Shown in pieces: positions 5,725-7,343 of a stretch of 7,343 nt of DNA (position 1 is the first letter of the stretch; the number at the start of each line of letters is the position of its first letter). The DNA is taken from NCBI GenBank assembly GCA_038258095.1, contig JBBSQE010000157.1, forward strand, positions 1-7,343. Reading direction: 5' to 3'. The position numbers were made by a program, and so were the translations under genes. Source of the DNA: JBBSQE01 sp038258095 (GTDB taxonomy: Bacteria > Actinomycetota > Thermoleophilia > Solirubrobacterales > 70-9). The notes beneath the pieces are model-generated. The model did not search any database, was not told the DNA's origin, and was given only the letters and a program-made list of their open reading frames with translations.

Positions 5725-6189
5725 ATGGCCAAACCAGACGTAGGCGACGAAGCTCCGGATTTCACCCTCGAGGGCACCGGGGGGACATTCACTCTCTCCG
5801 AGCACAGGGGAGAGCGTGTGGTCCTCCTCTTCTACCCGGGGGACGACACGACGGTGTGCACGAAACAGTTCTGTGCATACCGCGACGCACAGGAGCAGAT
5901 GGAGGGGCTCGGCGCCACCTTCGTCGGCATCTCGGTCCAGCCGATGGACTCAAAGGAGGCGTTCGTCTCCAAGTACGGCCTGACGACGCCGCTGCTAGCC
6001 GACCCCGACCACGAGGTCGCCGACGCTTACGGCGTCTATGCGAAGCGGCTGAAGATGGCCAAGCGCACCGTCTTCATCATCGACCCCGAGGGCAAGATCG
6101 CCCACAAGCACGGCAACACGCTCTCCCTCTCCTACGACGGGGTCGACGACATCAAGGACGCGCTCGCGCAGGTTCCGGCCTCCACCTAG
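5725..6189 (+). CDS. bcp: Thioredoxin-dependent peroxiredoxin, BCP/PrxQ type
   Basis: The 154-residue cytoplasmic protein is a full-length member of the AhpC/TSA family, BCP/PrxQ subgroup, which reduces hydrogen peroxide and organic or lipid hydroperoxides using thioredoxin. It begins with GDEAPDFTLEG (7-17), then VVLLFYPGDDTTVCTKQFC (32-50). C45 is the peroxidatic cysteine, with P38 and T42 completing the active-site PxxxTxxC motif. C50, five residues on, is the expected resolving cysteine of atypical 2-Cys members. R114 in KRTVFIIDPEG (113-123) is the conserved active-site arginine. The start at ATG 5725 matches the family N-terminus and the -10 box 6 nt upstream. It is divergent from the DUF1295 gene across 49 bp and may share its regulation. 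A role protecting unsaturated or modified lipids from peroxidation is possible but inferred. Confidence 0.93.
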   Translation: MAKPDVGDEAPDFTLEGTGGTFTLSEHRGERVVLLFYPGDDTTVCTKQFCAYRDAQEQMEGLGATFVGISVQPMDSKEAFVSKYGLTTPLLADPDHEVADAYGVYAKRLKMAKRTVFIIDPEGKIAHKHGNTLSLSYDGVDDIKDALAQVPAST

Positions 6190-6299
6190 TACCCCGGTCC
6201 CGTCCCCGATTGAAACCGATCGCAGTACGCGACGTCCCGGGGCAGGCACCCTCACCGCGGATCTGAGTCAAGCCGCGCTGTGCATCTGCTGCTGAGTGG

Positions 6300-6415
6300 G
6301 GTTGCATTTGGGCGGATTCGTCCCGGCGGAGCGACCGATCCCCGCAAAGGCACGCCGGCGGTGCACTTGCCGGGATTCGTTTCGGATCGCGGCGCGAGTC
6401 CGCGCAAGTGCACCG
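6300..6415. repeat. Alternating-orientation imperfect repeat array (four ~26-bp units)
   Basis: Unit A (6300-6325, +), B (6330-6355, -), C (6359-6384, +) and D (6390-6415, -) share a core of roughly TGCAYTTGnnnGGATTCG. By hand alignment C and D match at 20 of 26 positions, A and D at 19, A and C at 18; B is the most diverged. Because orientation alternates, A/B and C/D can each fold into a hairpin. This resembles REP/REPIN-type palindromic intergenic elements, although no family is recognised. Confidence 0.55.
6359..6415. repeat. Nested hairpin in the repeat array
   Basis: CGGTGCACTTGC (6359-6370) and GCAAGTGCACCG (6404-6415) are a perfect 12-bp inverted repeat. Inside it, CGGATCGC (6383-6390) pairs with GCGA-TCCG (6394-6402) around a 3-nt loop, with one bulged G at 6398. 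The result is a two-tier stem on either DNA strand or in RNA. No T-run follows, so terminator function is not evident. Confidence 0.6.
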
Positions 6416-6448
6416 GGGGGTCGTTCGCAGGATCACGCTCGGTGCACG

Positions 6449-6483
6449 CAGGCTCGAGGCGGGCGTTCGCGGGATCGAGCCTG
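6449..6483. repeat. 9-bp inverted repeat upstream of aspartate kinase
   Basis: CAGGCTCGA (6449-6457) and TCGAGCCTG (6475-6483) are perfect inverted repeats around a 17-nt loop that contains GCGTTCGC, a possible inner mini-hairpin. It lies about 45 bp upstream of the proposed aspartate kinase -10 box, so it would not be in a leaderless transcript. An operator or the end of an upstream transcript are the simpler readings. Confidence 0.45.
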
Positions 6484-6527
6484 GGAGGCGGCCGGCCCGC
6501 GTCGCTCGAGGCTCGGGCCCATCCCCC

Positions 6528-6533
6528 TATCCT
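6528..6533 (+). promoter_or_regulatory. -10 element of the aspartate kinase gene, leaderless
   Basis: TATCCT (TANNNT) is followed by 7 nt (CCGCACG) and ATG 6541. The intervening bases contain no Shine-Dalgarno, which supports a leaderless transcript and the choice of this ATG over in-frame ATGs at codons 7 and 10. Confidence 0.55.
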
Positions 6534-6540
6534 CCGCACG

Positions 6541-7343
6541 ATGAGCACCGCTCCCGACATGGTCGTGATGAAGTTCGGCGGCACCTCCGTGACCGGGCCG
6601 GAGGAGATCAAACGGGCCGCACGCCGGATCGTCGCCGCGCGCGATGCCGGCAGCCAGGTCATCGCCGTGCTCTCGGCCCGCGGGAAGACAACGGATGACC
6701 TGGTCCGCCAGGCATACGAGATCTCCGACCGGCCGGTCGCCCGCGAGATGGACATGCTTCTCTCGACCGGCGAGCGCCAGTCGTGCGCGCTCTGCGCGAT
6801 GGTCATCGCCGACCTCGGCCACGAGGCGATCTCGCTGACCGGCTCGCAGGCCGGGATCGTCACCGACTCCTCCCATACCAAGGCGCGCATCCTCGACGTC
6901 CGGGCCGACCGGATCCGCGAGGCGCTTGACCAGGACCGGATCGTCCTAGTGGCGGGGTTCCAGGGAGTGTCCGGCGACAGCCGGGACGTGACGACGCTCG
7001 GCCGCGGCGGCTCTGACACCACGGCGGTGGCCCTAGCGGCTGCCCTGGGGGCCGACGTCTGCGAGATCTACACGGACGTGCGCGGCGTCTACAGCGCCGA
7101 TCCCCGCCTCGTCCCCGACGCCCGCAAGCTCCCCGTCGTCTCTTATGAGGAAATGCTGGAGATGTCGGCCTCGGGCGCGAAGGTGCTGCAACTGCGCTCC
7201 GTCGAGTACGCGCGAAACCACGGCGTCCGCATCCACTGCCGCGCGAGCTTTGAGGACAGCCCCGGTACCCTCGTCATCTCCGAAGAGGAGACCATGGAAC
7301 AGCCACTCGTAACCGCAGTCACCCACTCCAACGGCGAGGCCCG
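6541..7343 (+). CDS. lysC: Aspartate kinase, N-terminal part (truncated by the window end)
   Basis: The frame stays open to the window end, giving 267 complete codons of a protein usually around 400 residues or longer. It phosphorylates L-aspartate, the first step to lysine, methionine, threonine and diaminopimelate. The amino-acid-kinase domain is complete: MKFGGTSV (10-17, with K11), SARGKTTDDL (near 43-52), LLSTGER (73-79, with E78), GRGGSDTTA (154-162) and the ATP-site segment TDVRGVYSADPR (178-189). The end, starting around LVTAVTHSNGEA, is the beginning of the first regulatory ACT domain; the rest lies beyond the window. R181 replaces the acidic residue often seen in TDVDGVYTADPR; this is probably ordinary variation. 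No neighbouring asd gene is visible here. Lysine/threonine feedback inhibition is expected from the family but not testable in this fragment. Confidence 0.93.
   Translation, partial: MSTAPDMVVMKFGGTSVTGPEEIKRAARRIVAARDAGSQVIAVLSARGKTTDDLVRQAYEISDRPVAREMDMLLSTGERQSCALCAMVIADLGHEAISLTGSQAGIVTDSSHTKARILDVRADRIREALDQDRIVLVAGFQGVSGDSRDVTTLGRGGSDTTAVALAAALGADVCEIYTDVRGVYSADPRLVPDARKLPVVSYEEMLEMSASGAKVLQLRSVEYARNHGVRIHCRASFEDSPGTLVISEEETMEQPLVTAVTHSNGEA

Larger units (their letters stand above)
6190..6540. other. 351-bp non-coding region between peroxiredoxin and aspartate kinase
   Basis: I find no convincing gene here: the open frames on both strands give Arg/Pro/Gly/Ser-rich peptides with no family features. 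From 6190 to 6299 I see only CCCCGG (6192-6197) and CCGGGG (6237-6242), which could pair across 39 nt; no clear intrinsic terminator for the peroxiredoxin gene is visible. From 6300 to 6415 there is an alternating repeat array, at 6449-6483 a 9-bp hairpin, and at 6528-6533 a likely -10 box. GCTCGAGGC occurs twice (6452-6460 and 6504-6512). GTTCGC-purine-GGATC also occurs twice (6423-6433 and 6465-6475). Confidence 0.6.

Noticed and set aside
4813..5805. Minus-strand open frame (330 codons), longer than the DUF1295 gene it overlaps
   Set aside because: The translation is Arg/Pro/His/Gly-rich and shows no motif, while the other minus-strand frame has the full DUF1295 signature and membrane segments. 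It also runs through the peroxiredoxin start region.
6192..6242. Intrinsic terminator after the peroxiredoxin gene
   Set aside because: The CCCCGG/CCGGGG pairing spans a 39-nt loop and is not followed by a T-run.
5454..6266. Plus-strand open frame (270 codons) spanning the DUF1295/peroxiredoxin junction
   Set aside because: It crosses a divergent promoter and overlaps the peroxiredoxin in another frame; the composition is typical of a shifted frame.
6300..6415. CRISPR array
   Set aside because: Units are degenerate, alternate in orientation and lack uniform spacers; no cas genes are present.
6190..6540. Lysine riboswitch in the aspartate kinase leader
   Set aside because: I could not recognise the conserved L-box core, and a TANNNT box 7 nt before the ATG argues against a long leader.
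6252..7022. Minus-strand open frame (256 codons) opposite the aspartate kinase
   Set aside because: The composition is Ser/Arg/Pro-rich with no motif, and it is antisense to clear aspartate kinase motifs.

Overview
The window is high-GC DNA with densely packed genes and a strong preference for G or C at third codon positions. Family content (MMPL transporter, PadR regulator, coclaurine-NMT-like methyltransferase beside a DUF1295 protein) and apparent leaderless promoters (a TANNNT box 6-7 nt before a start codon with no Shine-Dalgarno sequence) suggest a high-GC actinobacterium. A member of the Thermoleophilia/Solirubrobacterales type is my best guess. That placement is inference; no rRNA or other marker gene is present.

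Layout from left to right. (1) 2-118 (+) is the last 38 codons of an unidentified gene. (2) 182-3702 (-) is a compact three-gene operon read right to left: a PadR-family regulator, an MMPL/RND-type membrane transporter whose ATG overlaps the padR stop (TGATG), and a TesB-like double-hotdog acyl-CoA thioesterase whose Shine-Dalgarno overlaps the transporter stop. (3) 3703-3796 is a divergent control region with two identical GATATATCAG boxes 13 bp apart, a good candidate PadR operator. (4) 3797-4948 (+) is a SAM-dependent methyltransferase of the cyclopropane-fatty-acid-synthase / coclaurine-N-methyltransferase family. (5) 4902-5675 (-) is a DUF1295 (steroid 5-alpha-reductase-like) membrane protein that overlaps the methyltransferase tail to tail by 47 bp. 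(6) 5676-5724 is a 49-bp divergent promoter with exact dyad symmetry. (7) 5725-6189 (+) is a BCP/PrxQ peroxiredoxin. (8) 6190-6540 is a 351-bp non-coding stretch with alternating-orientation imperfect repeats and hairpins. (9) 6541 to the window end (+) is the N-terminal two-thirds of an aspartate kinase.

Genes 2-5 look like a lipid-handling neighbourhood: a lipid or hydrophobic-compound exporter, an acyl-CoA thioesterase, a lipid-type methyltransferase and a membrane reductase-like protein, with a PadR regulator positioned to control both directions. The peroxiredoxin and aspartate kinase are housekeeping functions. No CRISPR array, insertion sequence, tRNA or rRNA was seen. The most notable non-coding signals are the perfectly symmetric divergent promoter centred on base 5700, the duplicated PadR-type box, and the alternating repeat array upstream of the aspartate kinase.
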